Translations under genes and position numbers: made by a program
Notes under the pieces: generated by a model
Databases searched by the model: none
The model's input: only the letters and a program-made list of their open reading frames with translations
Told to the model about the DNA's origin: nothing
Part shown: piece by piece, positions 16,509-24,752 of the stretch
How the letters are laid out: each line of letters starts with the position of its first letter
How positions within the stretch are numbered: the stretch's first letter is position 1
From: an uncultured Dehalococcoidia bacterium
GTDB lineage: Bacteria; Chloroflexota; Dehalococcoidia; Lucifugimonadales; UBA3495
DNA: 64,000 nucleotides
Direction: 5' to 3'
Assembly (NCBI GenBank): GCA_958295765.1
Contig: CATQHB010000002.1
Location: 710,424-774,423 of the forward strand

Positions 16509-17378
16509 TTGGAACCGGAAAGCAAGTTTGTCGAGGCCAACGGGATTACCCTGCACGGCCTTTCCTGGGGCAACCCGGATAATCCCCTGCTGTTAATGAC
16601 CCACGGTATCGGGCTGTGCGCCCAGGTCTGGAACCCGCTGGCCCAAGACCTGGCCCGGGACTATCACGTGCTGTCCCTAGACCTGCGGGGGCATGGCGAT
16701 ACCGATAAGCCGGGCGAATATACCTTTGACCAGATGGCACAAGACCTGGTGGGGTTGGTGCAGGCGTTGAACCCGCCCCAGCCGCCCTACGCGGTAGGCC
16801 ATTCGGCGGGGGGGATGACCATAATTATCGCCAACTCGATGGTGCCGGGCATCATCGGCCCGACGGTGCTGGTGGATACCCGGGTCGGCCCGGCCCTGGA
16901 GGTGTACGACCCGGCGGAACGGGAGGAGCGGATGAACCGCACCCGCAACAAGCGCGCCGTCTGGGAAAGCCGGGAGGTGATGTACGACGCCTACCGGAAC
17001 CGGCGGGTTTTCAGTACCTGGACCGATTCGGCGGTGCGCGATTACATCTACGGCGGCACCCGCCTGCTGGCGGACGGCCGGGCCGAGTTGAAGTGTCCGA
17101 CGGACGTGGAGGCCATCTACTACGAGGCCCGCCATTCGCTGAACCCCACCCCCTACCTGAAAGACCTGGCCGGCCAATACCTGCTGCTGCTGGGGGATAC
17201 CGGCAACTACCCGGATGCGGCGGCGCGGGACAGCGAGGAGATAAAGTATTTCCTGCGGGAGGCCAAGGGGGCGCAACTGGAAACCCTGCCTAAAGGTTCC
17301 CACTTCGTAGCAATGGAGTATCCCGACCTGGTGCTGGGGGCCGTCCGCCAATACCTGGACGGGCATCGGTTGGGCTGA
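16509..17378 (+). CDS. Alpha/beta-fold hydrolase
   Basis: 289 residues, TTG start preceded by GAGGAGG. The oxyanion HG is at 32-33 (MTHGIGL), DLRGHGDTDKP at 58-68, the nucleophile GHSAGG with Ser99 and the C-terminal base in KGSHFVAMEYP. The middle of the sequence (TRNKRAVWESREVMYDAYRN) is a helical cap of unusual composition. Family-level function: ester, lactone or C-C bond hydrolysis. It follows the radical-SAM-like gene after 25 bp and is probably cotranscribed with it. Confidence 0.87.
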   Translation: MEPESKFVEANGITLHGLSWGNPDNPLLLMTHGIGLCAQVWNPLAQDLARDYHVLSLDLRGHGDTDKPGEYTFDQMAQDLVGLVQALNPPQPPYAVGHSAGGMTIIIANSMVPGIIGPTVLVDTRVGPALEVYDPAEREERMNRTRNKRAVWESREVMYDAYRNRRVFSTWTDSAVRDYIYGGTRLLADGRAELKCPTDVEAIYYEARHSLNPTPYLKDLAGQYLLLLGDTGNYPDAAARDSEEIKYFLREAKGAQLETLPKGSHFVAMEYPDLVLGAVRQYLDGHRLG

Positions 17379-17432
17379 TTTCCGCTTATGCGTTGCAATG
17401 GGGAAAGCAGTGAAAGGCTGAGGGTTAGGACT

Positions 17433-17518
17433 TGGTGCCGAAGGTCGGATTCGAACCGACACGGGGTTGCCCCCACCGGTTTTTGAGACCGGCGCGTCTA
17501 CCATTCCGCCACTTCGGC
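17433..17518 (-). tRNA. tRNA-Leu (CAA anticodon)
   Basis: 86-nt class II tRNA read on the minus strand. The acceptor stem GCCGAAG pairs with CTTCGGC. The anticodon loop CTCAAAA gives anticodon CAA (reads UUG). The long variable arm TGGGGGCAACCCCG identifies a leucine tRNA; the T loop is TTCGAAT. The CCA end is encoded. An extended -10 promoter lies upstream at 17559-17567. Confidence 0.95.
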
Positions 17519-17558
17519 CCGGGTAACGGTAACATGGATTTACCGGATATACAGGGTT

Positions 17559-17567
17559 ATTATAGCA
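17559..17567 (-). promoter_or_regulatory. Extended -10 promoter of tRNA-Leu
   Basis: On the minus strand the sequence is TGCTATAAT, a perfect extended -10 box, about 40 bases upstream of the tRNA 5' end. No good -35 box is visible. Confidence 0.55.
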
Positions 17568-17608
17568 CGTTTCGGTGGTTGGGTTCACTATTTGGATAAA
17601 TAACGGTA

Positions 17609-17804
17609 GGGCAATTGCGTCTTAATCAGGGCAACTCCGGCAACCGTCGTTCCGGCGAAAGCCGGAATCCAGAATCCTCGGTAGCCAGCCCGCTCTTTTC
17701 TTGGGGATTTCCTGGATTCCGGCTTTCGCCGGAACGACGGGTTTGTTACCGAGGGTTCTGGATGACGGGTTGCCGGAATGACCGGTTAATGCTGCGATTG
17801 TCCC
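17609..17804. repeat. Family B MITE-like element, full copy
   Basis: Left terminus GGGCAATTGCGTCTTAATCA, facing cores at 17644-17669 and 17715-17740, conserved inner segment CTCGGTAGCC...CTCTTTTC, right terminus GCGATTGTCCC. It ends 12 bp before the rpmH -35 box, so insertion next to a core promoter was tolerated. Confidence 0.85.
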
Positions 17805-17815
17805 ATGTCTTGCCC

Positions 17816-17844
17816 TTGACGCATTTCCCCGCCCGCCCTATAAT
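17816..17844 (+). promoter_or_regulatory. Promoter of the rpmH-rnpA cluster
   Basis: TTGACG (17816-17821), 17-bp spacer, TATAAT (17839-17844); expected start near 17851, giving a 24-nt leader before rpmH. Confidence 0.75.
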
Positions 17845-17874
17845 CCCTGCACTGGAGAATGGTGGAATAGAATA

Positions 17875-18012
17875 ATGCCTAAACGCACTTATCAACCAAA
17901 GAAACGCCGTCGGGCGCGGGTGCATGGCTTCCGGGCCAGGTCGCGAACTTCCGACGGGCGGGCGGTACTGCGCCGCCGCCGCTTCAAGGGGCGGCATCAA
18001 TTGACCGTTTAA
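17875..18012 (+). CDS. rpmH: 50S ribosomal protein L34
   Basis: 45 residues: [19 protein letters not shown], then a basic tail ending [12 protein letters not shown]. The KRTYQP start, the HGFRAR segment and the RR(R/K)KGR end are the family hallmarks, and the length is normal (44-47). A structural protein of the large ribosomal subunit near the exit region. First gene of the cluster, 16 bp before rnpA, with a clear promoter upstream. Confidence 0.96.
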   Translation: MPKRTYQPKKRRRARVHGFRARSRTSDGRAVLRRRRFKGRHQLTV

Positions 18013-18028
18013 CCGCCGGTCTTTAGTA

Positions 18029-18376
18029 ATGCAGCAACGGTTCCGGCTGACCGAAGGCCGGCGTTTCTCCCAGATTCATCAGGAAGGCCGCAGCGCCGCC
18101 AATCGGCTGCTGGTAATTCGGATCCTGCCCAACGGCTTGGAACAGAGCCGCTTCGGGTTTGTGGTCAGCAAGCGAATCGGTAATGCGGTTACCCGGAACC
18201 AGGTAAAACGCAGATTGCGGGAAGCAATTCGACAGACTCGGGTGAAGGGAGGCTGGGATGCAGTTTTCATCGCTCGACGGGGAGCGGAAAAGGCCGAATA
18301 TCGCCAACTGAAACGGGCCACCGATAACCTTTTGCGGCGTACCAACTTGTTACTTGCCGACTCTGTACCGGAATAG
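18029..18376 (+). CDS. rnpA: Ribonuclease P protein component
   Basis: 115 residues. The signature [16 protein letters not shown] (42-57) and the basic RNR helix [10 protein letters not shown] (59-68) identify RnpA, the protein cofactor of the 5'-maturase of tRNAs. It starts with [20 protein letters not shown], which matches the normal N-terminus. The rpmH-rnpA pairing is nearly universal. YidD starts 7 bp after its stop. Confidence 0.95.
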   Translation: MQQRFRLTEGRRFSQIHQEGRSAANRLLVIRILPNGLEQSRFGFVVSKRIGNAVTRNQVKRRLREAIRQTRVKGGWDAVFIARRGAEKAEYRQLKRATDNLLRRTNLLLADSVPE

Positions 18377-18383
18377 TTCTCTG

Positions 18384-18593
18384 ATGACACGCGCCGCGCT
18401 CCTGGTTATCCGGTTCTATCAAACGGCCATCTCTCCCTACCTGCCTTCGACCTGCCGCTACACTCCTACTTGTTCCAGTTACGCCGCCACGGCCATCGGG
18501 CAATACGGCGTCTTAAAAGGTAGTGGGCTGGGCCTGAGACGACTGTTAAGTTGCCGCCCCGGGGGAGGCAAGGGCTACGATCCGGTGCCATAA
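18384..18593 (+). CDS. yidD: Membrane protein insertion efficiency factor YidD
   Basis: 69 residues. [25 protein letters not shown] (10-34) is the family signature with Cys24 and Cys30, followed by [19 protein letters not shown]. An amphipathic membrane-associated protein that assists insertion by YidC and Sec. The ATG at 18384 is the conserved start. It sits in its normal place between rnpA and yidC, but here a lipoprotein gene separates it from yidC. Confidence 0.94.
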   Translation: MTRAALLVIRFYQTAISPYLPSTCRYTPTCSSYAATAIGQYGVLKGSGLGLRRLLSCRPGGGKGYDPVP

Positions 18594-18610
18594 ACCGGTG
18601 CCATAATTTT

Positions 18611-20080
18611 ATGACTTTTGTTTTACCCTTTATTTTCTCGGAAACCGACACCGCAAAAGTTGCATCCGTTTCCCCGCCCCGCAACGGCAGCCCGCCGGCC
18701 AACCGGCACGGGTTCCGGCGGATTTCCTTTAGCCGGTGGGCCTTCCTGCTGACCGTTTTGCTGACGGTGGGCGTGCTGGCCTGCACCCCCAACCTGGCGG
18801 GCGACAACGTGGGCTGGGCGCCGGTCGCCGTCCAATTTGAGGGCGACTCGGCGTGGATATATGTCGCCTCCCAGATGGATGGAGACCTGAGCGGCCTGGG
18901 CGCCTGCAAGAGCCTGGACCTGGGCGATGACGAAGGACGGGTCAAGCTCCATGCGCTGAAGGAGGGATCTGATTCCGGGAAGCCTACGTTGAAGTGGACC
19001 TATCCGCCCCTGGGCGACGGCGGCGGGCTGGAAGGCGTGTTCGGCCCCCCGGCGGTAAGCCAGGAGTTGGGCCTGGTCTTTGTCAGCGCGGTGGACGGGC
19101 ACGTTTACGCCCTTTCCACCAATACCGGCAGCGATACTGCTACCGGCAGCGATACTGCCGGCTGGAAAAAGGCGGCGCGCATCGACCCGGCTCAGGAACC
19201 CCAGCCCCTGATTAGCGCCCCGGTGCTGACCGAGGTTATCCGCAGCGACACCGGCCCGGAGACGGTGCTGTTGGCCGCCTCCGAGGACGGCAACCTCTAC
19301 GCCTACCGGGCCGCCACCGGCGAGGAACTGCCCTGGTCTCCCTTCGTAACCGAGGGCAAAATCTGGTCCACCCCCACCGTCCTCAACAATGTTGCCTACT
19401 TCGGCTCTCAAGACCACCATATTTACGCCGTGGATTTGCGGGAAGGCCGGGAGCTTTGGCGGTTCAAGACCGGCGGCTCCGTGGTCGCCGACCCGCTCCT
19501 TTTCGACGGACTGGTCATCGTCGGGGCCTTTGACAAGAAACTCTACGCCCTGGACGCCGACGACGGGGAACTGGAGTGGGAGTTTGAGGGGAGCAACTGG
19601 TTCTGGGCCGGCGCCGTAACCGACGGGAAGACTATCTTTGCCCCCGCAATGGACGGCAACGTCTATGCCCTGGATTCCGACGCCCCGCCGCTGGGCGAGC
19701 CGAAAAATGCCCTGTGGCGGCACGATATGGCAAGTCCCGTTGCAGCTACGCCGGCCCTGGTGCCTTTGGGCTTGGTAGTAGCCACCGTGGATGGCAAGAT
19801 GCGCCTGTTAAGCACCAGTCCTTCTAACCTTGAAGAAGGCGAGGTGATAGACCCTCTGCCCGAGCGGGAAGAGACGAAAATCAAGGCGCCCCTGGCCGCC
19901 GGCGCGCCGCCGGTTTCTCCCGGCGTAGGGACGGACTTGACCAACCTATCGGTTATCCGGCGCTATTCCGTGTTTGTCAGCAGTGACAAGGGGGAGGTGC
20001 GGCGGATTAGAGTAACCGAAGGCCAGGATAAAAAGGAACTCTGGCGTTACGACACCGCGAAACACGAACCGTGCAATTAG
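18611..20080 (+). CDS. PQQ-type beta-propeller lipoprotein in the rnpA-yidC cluster
   Basis: 489 residues from the ATG at 18611, 17 bp after the yidD stop. A long N-terminal tail of about 40 residues precedes a hydrophobic segment ending at a lipobox (VLAC, Cys58). The rest has BamB/PQQ-like blades: VDGHVYALSTN, EDGNLYAYRAATGEELPW, FGSQDHHIYAVDLREGRELWRFKTGG, FDKKLYALDADDGELEWEFEGS and MDGNVYALDSD, ending GEVRRIRV...LWRYDT. Known relatives (BamB) act in outer-membrane assembly, but this organism seems monoderm. Its position next to yidC suggests a role in membrane-protein or lipoprotein handling, which is an inference. No ribosome binding site is obvious. Confidence 0.82.
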   Translation: MTFVLPFIFSETDTAKVASVSPPRNGSPPANRHGFRRISFSRWAFLLTVLLTVGVLACTPNLAGDNVGWAPVAVQFEGDSAWIYVASQMDGDLSGLGACKSLDLGDDEGRVKLHALKEGSDSGKPTLKWTYPPLGDGGGLEGVFGPPAVSQELGLVFVSAVDGHVYALSTNTGSDTATGSDTAGWKKAARIDPAQEPQPLISAPVLTEVIRSDTGPETVLLAASEDGNLYAYRAATGEELPWSPFVTEGKIWSTPTVLNNVAYFGSQDHHIYAVDLREGRELWRFKTGGSVVADPLLFDGLVIVGAFDKKLYALDADDGELEWEFEGSNWFWAGAVTDGKTIFAPAMDGNVYALDSDAPPLGEPKNALWRHDMASPVAATPALVPLGLVVATVDGKMRLLSTSPSNLEEGEVIDPLPEREETKIKAPLAAGAPPVSPGVGTDLTNLSVIRRYSVFVSSDKGEVRRIRVTEGQDKKELWRYDTAKHEPCN

Positions 20081-20130
20081 GCCCGGCAGCTAACCGCCGC
20101 TGAGTCAACAGCTACCGGATAGGAGCATCC

Positions 20131-21090
20131 TTGGATTTTTCGGCGTTTTCCGAGTTTTTCCAGTTTTTCAGTCTCATCTGGAACGAAGTAATAAGCCGGC
20201 CCATGCTCAACACCTTGATGGTGTTGTACGTGATTTTTTTCAACAGCACCGGCCTGGCGATTATCGTTCTCACCATCCTGGTTCGGTTAGTCACCTTGCC
20301 GCTGACCCTGAAGCAGATTCGCCAGATGCGGCGGATGAGCGAACTGCAACCCCGGATGCGGGAAATCCAGGAGCGGCACAGCGGCGACCGGGCCCGCATC
20401 TCTCAGGAAACTATGCGCCTCTACCGGGAGTCGGGGGTAAGCCCGGTGGGTTGCCTGGGGCCGCTGATTGTTCAGATGCCCATTCTGATCGGTCTGTTCT
20501 GGGTCCTGAGAGATACCCTGTTCGACAACCCGGAGCATCTGGTAAAACTTTCCGGGCAACTCTATTCCTGGATAACTTTCGTCCCGATTCACGCGGCGGC
20601 GCCCCTGAACGACCGGTTCCTCTGGCTGAACCTGGGGGAGCCGGACCCCTCTCCGATAATTATCCCCCTGCTGGTGGCGGCATCCACCTTTGTGCAGCAG
20701 AAAATGACCATGGCCCCGTCGCCGGACCCGCGCCAGCAGTCCAGCCAGAATATGATGCTTTGGATGATACCCATATTCCTGGGTTTCTTCTCCCTGCAAT
20801 GGCCCAGCGGCCTGCCCCTGTATTGGATAGTCTCCAATTTAATCGGCATCGGCATCCAGTATTTCATAACCGGCTGGGGGCCTTTGTTCCCCCTGATTCC
20901 CCGGTCAAGGCCGGCGCCGGCCCAGACAGCCCAATCCGCCGACCGAGATGCGGCGTCCAAGGAGATGGATAGCGATGGAAACAGTGGAAACAGTAGTGCG
21001 AACCGCCAGAACCGTCGAAGAGGCCGAAGAGCTGGCGCTGAAGGAGCTAGGCGTCGACCGCAACGAGGTAGAGGTAGAAGTACTAAATAG
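20131..21090 (+). CDS. yidC: Membrane protein insertase YidC/Oxa1
   Basis: 319 residues, TTG start with AGGAG upstream. There is no large periplasmic P1 domain, as in Gram-positive-type YidC. Hydrophobic segments are at about 27-50, 112-127, 180-195, 213-225 and 230-250, with the conserved groove Arg in ILVRLVTLPLTLKQ and the cytoplasmic MRRMSELQPRMREIQERH loop. The C-terminal 45 residues are hydrophilic and strongly basic (NRQNRRRGRRAG...RRPQRGRGRSTK), a ribosome-binding-like tail. The last 116 bp overlap the start of jag in another frame. It inserts membrane proteins alone or with Sec. Confidence 0.93.
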   Translation: MDFSAFSEFFQFFSLIWNEVISRPMLNTLMVLYVIFFNSTGLAIIVLTILVRLVTLPLTLKQIRQMRRMSELQPRMREIQERHSGDRARISQETMRLYRESGVSPVGCLGPLIVQMPILIGLFWVLRDTLFDNPEHLVKLSGQLYSWITFVPIHAAAPLNDRFLWLNLGEPDPSPIIIPLLVAASTFVQQKMTMAPSPDPRQQSSQNMMLWMIPIFLGFFSLQWPSGLPLYWIVSNLIGIGIQYFITGWGPLFPLIPRSRPAPAQTAQSADRDAASKEMDSDGNSGNSSANRQNRRRGRRAGAEGARRRPQRGRGRSTK

Positions 21091-21841
21091 AGGCAAGGCC
21101 GGTTTCCTGGGTATCGGCGCCGAATTGGCCCAGGTCCGGGTTACCCGTATCGCTCCGGGGGGCGCGGCCGGGGCTGAGGCCGAGGTAGCCGAAGCCGGGG
21201 CCGGTGATGCCGTAGCCGAAGCCGGTGATGCCGTAGCCGAAGCCGGGGATGCCGTCCCGGAAAGTCCGGTGCCACCACCGCCGGCAACTCCCGACCCAAC
21301 TGCCGCCGAAGGGGAGGCCGACGCCCCGCCGGTTTCTGAAGCCAGCGCCGCTGCCCCAGTCCCGCCGGAAGTCGGCGAAGGCACGGCGGCCGGCCTGGGC
21401 CTGGCCGCGCTGCACAATATCCTATCCCTCTCCGGGGTCAACGTGGCCTGCACGGTCCGGACGGCTAATGACCCGGATGCGGGAGGCCCGATTATTGACT
21501 TGACCGGCGACGACTCCGGCTTGCTGATTGGACGCCGGGGGCAGACCCTTCAGTCCTTGCAGTTCGTCGTCAATATGATTGTCCGCAAAGAGTTTGGCGA
21601 AGGCACCCGGGTGGTGCTGGACGTAGAGCGGTATCGCCAGCGCCGGGAAGCCTCCCTGCGGGATATGGCAAACAAGGTAGCCGAGCGGGTCAGCCAGACC
21701 GGGCGCAGCATCACCCTGGAACCGATGTCCGCCGCCGACCGCCGCATCATTCACATATCCCTGGCCGAAAGCGAAGGGGTCAGCACCGAGAGCGTAGGCT
21801 TCGGCGAAGACCGCAAGGTTACCATTATCCCGAAACGGTAA
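20975..21841 (+). CDS. jag: RNA-binding protein Jag/KhpB (KH and R3H domains)
   Basis: 288 residues from the ATG at 20975, preceded by GGAG. The Jag N domain covers about 1-55 (EVLNRGKAGFLGIGAELAQVRV). An Ala/Glu-rich linker follows with a repeated GDAVAEA unit. The KH domain has LLIGRRGQTLQSLQ, and the R3H domain ends with ADRRIIHISL (R-x3-H). In Firmicutes KhpB/EloR binds RNA with KhpA and influences cell elongation and division. It starts inside yidC with a 116-bp overlap, so the two are translationally linked. Upstream in-frame codons (MRRPRRWIA) were rejected because they lie in YidC coding sequence without a ribosome binding site. Confidence 0.9.
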   Translation: METVETVVRTARTVEEAEELALKELGVDRNEVEVEVLNRGKAGFLGIGAELAQVRVTRIAPGGAAGAEAEVAEAGAGDAVAEAGDAVAEAGDAVPESPVPPPPATPDPTAAEGEADAPPVSEASAAAPVPPEVGEGTAAGLGLAALHNILSLSGVNVACTVRTANDPDAGGPIIDLTGDDSGLLIGRRGQTLQSLQFVVNMIVRKEFGEGTRVVLDVERYRQRREASLRDMANKVAERVSQTGRSITLEPMSAADRRIIHISLAESEGVSTESVGFGEDRKVTIIPKR

Positions 21842-21867
21842 CCCCGGAATGATGGCCGGGGCGGTCA

Positions 21868-22033
21868 ACGCATATTAACCGGAGTAACCCAGGCAACCGT
21901 CATTCCAAGCAACCGTCGTTCCGGCGAAAGCCGGAATCCAGAACGCTCGGTAGCCGGCTCGTTCTTTTCCGGGAGGATTTCCTGGATTCCGGCTTTCGCC
22001 GGAACGACGGGTTTGTGAGACGGGTTGCGGGAA
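21868..22033. repeat. Family B MITE-like element, full copy
   Basis: Facing cores at 21913-21938 and 21985-22010 around the conserved GAACGCTCGGTAGCCGGC inner segment; the termini are degenerate. It lies between jag and the purF promoter. Confidence 0.8.
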
Positions 22034-22087
22034 TGAGATGAAAATGCACTTTCCGCATCCCGAACCGGAAACTGGGCGCATAATTCG

Positions 22088-22117
22088 TTGACCTGGGATG
22101 TTAAGGGAATGTAAAAT
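22088..22117 (+). promoter_or_regulatory. purF promoter, apparently leaderless
   Basis: TTGACC (22088-22093), 18-bp spacer, TAAAAT (22112-22117). The predicted start point is about 22124, which is the first base of the GTG start codon. No ribosome binding site lies within 12 bases of the GTG. No PurR-type operator or guanine riboswitch was recognised. Confidence 0.6.
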
Positions 22118-22123
22118 ACCGGC

Positions 22124-23566
22124 GTGAGTATAGAGCTTGCGGTTCCCACGCTGCGGGCCCCTTTTGACCACCCTCGGGAAGAGTGTGGCGTCGTAGGTGT
22201 CTATATGCCGGGAGCCGAGGCCAGCCGGGTGGCTTTTTTCGGCCTCTTTGCCTTGCAGCACCGGGGCCAGGAAAGCGCCGGCATCGCCGCCGCCGACGGT
22301 GAGAACATCAACGTCCATACCGATATGGGCCTGGTTACCCAGATTTTCCGGGAGCGCGACTTCTACCCCCTGGCCGGCGAGTTAGCCATCGGCCATACCC
22401 GCTACTCCACCACCGGCACCAGCCAGCTTTGCAATGCCCAACCCCTGCTGGTTGAAGGTCAAGCCGGGCGGCTGGCCCTGGCCCACAACGGCAACGTCAT
22501 CAACGCCCTCCAGCTCAAGCGGCAACTCCAGGAGCAGTGGAACTGCCGATTTACTACCACCACCGACTCCGAGGTAATCGCTTACCAGTTGGCTAACGCG
22601 CCCGGCCAATCCTGGGAGGAGCGGGTTTTCTACTGTATGCGTACCCTGGAGGGGGCCTTTTCCCTGGTGGCTTTGACCGAGGACACCCTGATTGCGGCCC
22701 GGGACCCTTTGGGTATCCGCCCGCTGTGTATGGGCAAGCTGGGCGACGGCTGGGTTATCGCCTCGGAAAGCTGTGCCTTGGACCACCTGGGCGCCGACTA
22801 TGCCCGGGACATTAAACCCGGCGAGGTGGTGGTCATTGACCGCGACGGCGTCCGCGCGGCGGTGCGCAGCAGCGTCCCGGAGCGGCGGGCGATGTGCATT
22901 TTCGAGCATATCTACTTTGCCCGGCCCGACAGCGTGCTGGACGGCACCCTGGTCTATTCGGCCCGCCAGGATATGGGGGCGCAACTGGCCCGGGAGCATC
23001 CCGTTGACGCCGACCTGGTGGTAGGCATCCCCGACTCTTCCACGGCGGCGGCCGTCGGCTATGCGCGGGAATCGGGCATACCCTACAGCGACGGGCTAAT
23101 CAAGAATCGCTACGTGGGCCGCACCTTTATCGAACCGGAACAGCGGTTGCGGGACTTGGGCGTGCGCCAGAAGTTCAACCCCCTGGCGGAGGTTATTCAG
23201 GGCCAACGGCTGGTGGTAGTGGATGACAGCATTGTGCGCGGCACTACTACCCCCCACGTTATCCGGGTGCTGCGCCGGGCCGGGGCCAAAGAGATTCACG
23301 TCCGCGTTTGCGCCCCGCCGATTAAGTTCCCCTGCTACATGGGCGTAGATATGGCCGACCAGGATGAGCTGATTGCCGCCAACAATACGGTGGAGGAAAT
23401 CCGGGCGCTGACCGGTGCCGACTCCCTGGGCTTTCTGAGTGTCGGCGGGCTGCTGGGCGTCGCTAAAGGCGAGCAGGGCGGTTTCTGCGACGCCTGCTTT
23501 ACCGGCAACTACCCGGTGCCGGTTCAACTTCAGTTGGGCAAGCTGGTGATGGAACCGGGGGAATGA
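22124..23566 (+). CDS. purF: Amidophosphoribosyltransferase
   Basis: 480 residues, GTG start. A 20-residue propeptide ends before the catalytic Cys21 (CGVVGVY), which becomes the N-terminal nucleophile. The glutaminase domain has HRGQESAG (46-53), HTRYSTTG (91-98) and HNGN (121-124). The PRPP loop VVVDDSIVRGTT is at 364-375. Cys258, Cys404, Cys455 and Cys458 match the [4Fe-4S] ligands of the Bacillus-type enzyme, so an iron-sulfur cluster is expected. It catalyses the first step of purine synthesis, from PRPP and glutamine to phosphoribosylamine. Other pur genes follow at 24947 and 26032. Confidence 0.96.
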   Translation: MSIELAVPTLRAPFDHPREECGVVGVYMPGAEASRVAFFGLFALQHRGQESAGIAAADGENINVHTDMGLVTQIFRERDFYPLAGELAIGHTRYSTTGTSQLCNAQPLLVEGQAGRLALAHNGNVINALQLKRQLQEQWNCRFTTTTDSEVIAYQLANAPGQSWEERVFYCMRTLEGAFSLVALTEDTLIAARDPLGIRPLCMGKLGDGWVIASESCALDHLGADYARDIKPGEVVVIDRDGVRAAVRSSVPERRAMCIFEHIYFARPDSVLDGTLVYSARQDMGAQLAREHPVDADLVVGIPDSSTAAAVGYARESGIPYSDGLIKNRYVGRTFIEPEQRLRDLGVRQKFNPLAEVIQGQRLVVVDDSIVRGTTTPHVIRVLRRAGAKEIHVRVCAPPIKFPCYMGVDMADQDELIAANNTVEEIRALTGADSLGFLSVGGLLGVAKGEQGGFCDACFTGNYPVPVQLQLGKLVMEPGE

Positions 23567-23600
23567 GGCCGGTTAATCCTTTCTTGACACTTTCAACGGT

Positions 23601-23630
23601 GCAGGGGCGGGTTACAAACCCGCCCCTACC
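23601..23630. repeat. Family A hairpin
   Basis: GGGGCGGGTT, a four-base loop and the complement between convergent genes (purF and a VOC gene). A possible transcription stop without a T tract. Confidence 0.8.
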
Positions 23631-23636
23631 GGTCTC

Positions 23637-24080
23637 CTAGTAATGCCGCAACTCCACCACGTTGTCGTCCGGGTCGTAGATATACAGGGAGATGCCGTCG
23701 CCGTGGGAACCCCACCGCTTGCCCGGCCCGGCCTGAATTTCCACGCCCAAAGCCTCAAAAGCCGCCTTCAACTGCTCCATATCCGTTGGCTCGATGACCA
23801 TGCAGTAGTGGTCCTGGTTGCGCGCGCCCTCCTTGCCGATGGGTTCCTGGTCCGAGGCAAAGAGGTCAATGATGGTGTCGGCGTTGAGCCTTACCGACGG
23901 GAAACGCACTTCCCCGGCCCGCCACTGCTCCACCCGTTCCACCGGCAGGCCCAGCAGTTCCGAATAGAACCGCAGCGATTCCTCGACGTCCTTGACCCGC
24001 AGGACAATGTGGTCCATCTCGGTAATCTTTACGAGGGGTTGGGCCACCGTTTGGGCGACCCTTTCGGTTTGTGTTGCCAT
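23637..24080 (-). CDS. VOC (glyoxalase/dioxygenase) family protein
   Basis: 147 residues, single VOC module: ITEMDHIVLRVKDVEESLRFYSELLGL at the N-terminal half and DHYCMVIEPTDMEQL...GDGISLYIYDPDDNVVELRHY at the C-terminal half. The metal ligands are probably His24, His91-92 and the Glu of VVELRHY. Members include glyoxalase I, fosfomycin resistance proteins and ring-cleavage dioxygenases. The length and the DPDDNVVELRHY end match glyoxalase-like proteins; the substrate is unknown. Confidence 0.87.
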   Translation of the reverse strand: MATQTERVAQTVAQPLVKITEMDHIVLRVKDVEESLRFYSELLGLPVERVEQWRAGEVRFPSVRLNADTIIDLFASDQEPIGKEGARNQDHYCMVIEPTDMEQLKAAFEALGVEIQAGPGKRWGSHGDGISLYIYDPDDNVVELRHY

Positions 24081-24111
24081 TTCCTTACTCCCTGATGCTG
24101 AATTGGGGTGG

Positions 24112-24234
24112 GTGGTTCGACAAGCTCACCATGAGCGGGAGAACCGGGCCATGAGCGTAAAAGTCGTGCCGGGTAGGTAATCACCATAACGCAGAACCGG
24201 GCCGGGTAGGTAATCACCATAGCGTAAGAACCGG
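24112..24234. repeat. Family C arm plus a 33-bp tandem repeat
   Basis: One family C arm (24112-24139), then two tandem copies of a 33-34 bp unit starting GCCGGGTAGGTAATCACCAT (24168-24200 and 24201-24234), between the two VOC genes. Confidence 0.7.
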
Positions 24235-24251
24235 GCCGGCCTGATAATTGG

Positions 24252-24752
24252 TCAGACGCTTACCGTGTTGTATTCCGGGAACCGCCGCCATTGAGGGCTT
24301 TCGGAGTAGTGGGCCACTTCCAGCTTGTTGCCGTCGGCGTCCTCCAGCCCCATGGGGTGCTGTACCAGTTCAATCATGTTGCCGTCCGGGTCGTGGACGT
24401 AGGTGTAGCACCCGCCGCTATAGTCGCGATTGCCCCAGGATGACGCCTCCCCATCCCGGTTCCGGCGGCCCGGCGTGGTGGTATAAGGGACGCCCAGCGT
24501 ATCCAGGTTGGCAATCATTTCGTCCCAGTCGTCGATTTCTACGGCGAAGTGTACCGAAGGCACCGGGGTGGGGTTGCGGGAGTCGGTGGTGTGAATTTCG
24601 CCGTTGCCAATCCGCAGTTGCAGCTGCCGCTGGTTCAGTTCCGGCCCCCGGTCCAGATACTCGGCGCCCAGGACTTCCTCATACCACCGCCGCGTCCGCT
24701 CCCGGTCGCTCACCTGGATGTTGATGTGCTGGATCAGGGTAACTCTGGACAT
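24252..24752 (-). CDS. VOC family protein
   Basis: 166 residues with GGAGGG before the ATG. It begins MSRVTLIQHINIQVSDRERTRRWYEEVLG and includes VHFAVEIDDWDEMIANLDTLGV and YTYVHDPDGNMIELVQHPMG, one complete VOC module with His9, His67 and the Glu of MIELVQH as likely metal ligands. A C-terminal extension of about 25 residues (LEDADGNKLEVAHYSESPQW) is unusual. Same strand as the VOC gene at 23637 but only distantly similar. Substrate unknown. Confidence 0.86.
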   Translation of the reverse strand: MSRVTLIQHINIQVSDRERTRRWYEEVLGAEYLDRGPELNQRQLQLRIGNGEIHTTDSRNPTPVPSVHFAVEIDDWDEMIANLDTLGVPYTTTPGRRNRDGEASSWGNRDYSGGCYTYVHDPDGNMIELVQHPMGLEDADGNKLEVAHYSESPQWRRFPEYNTVSV

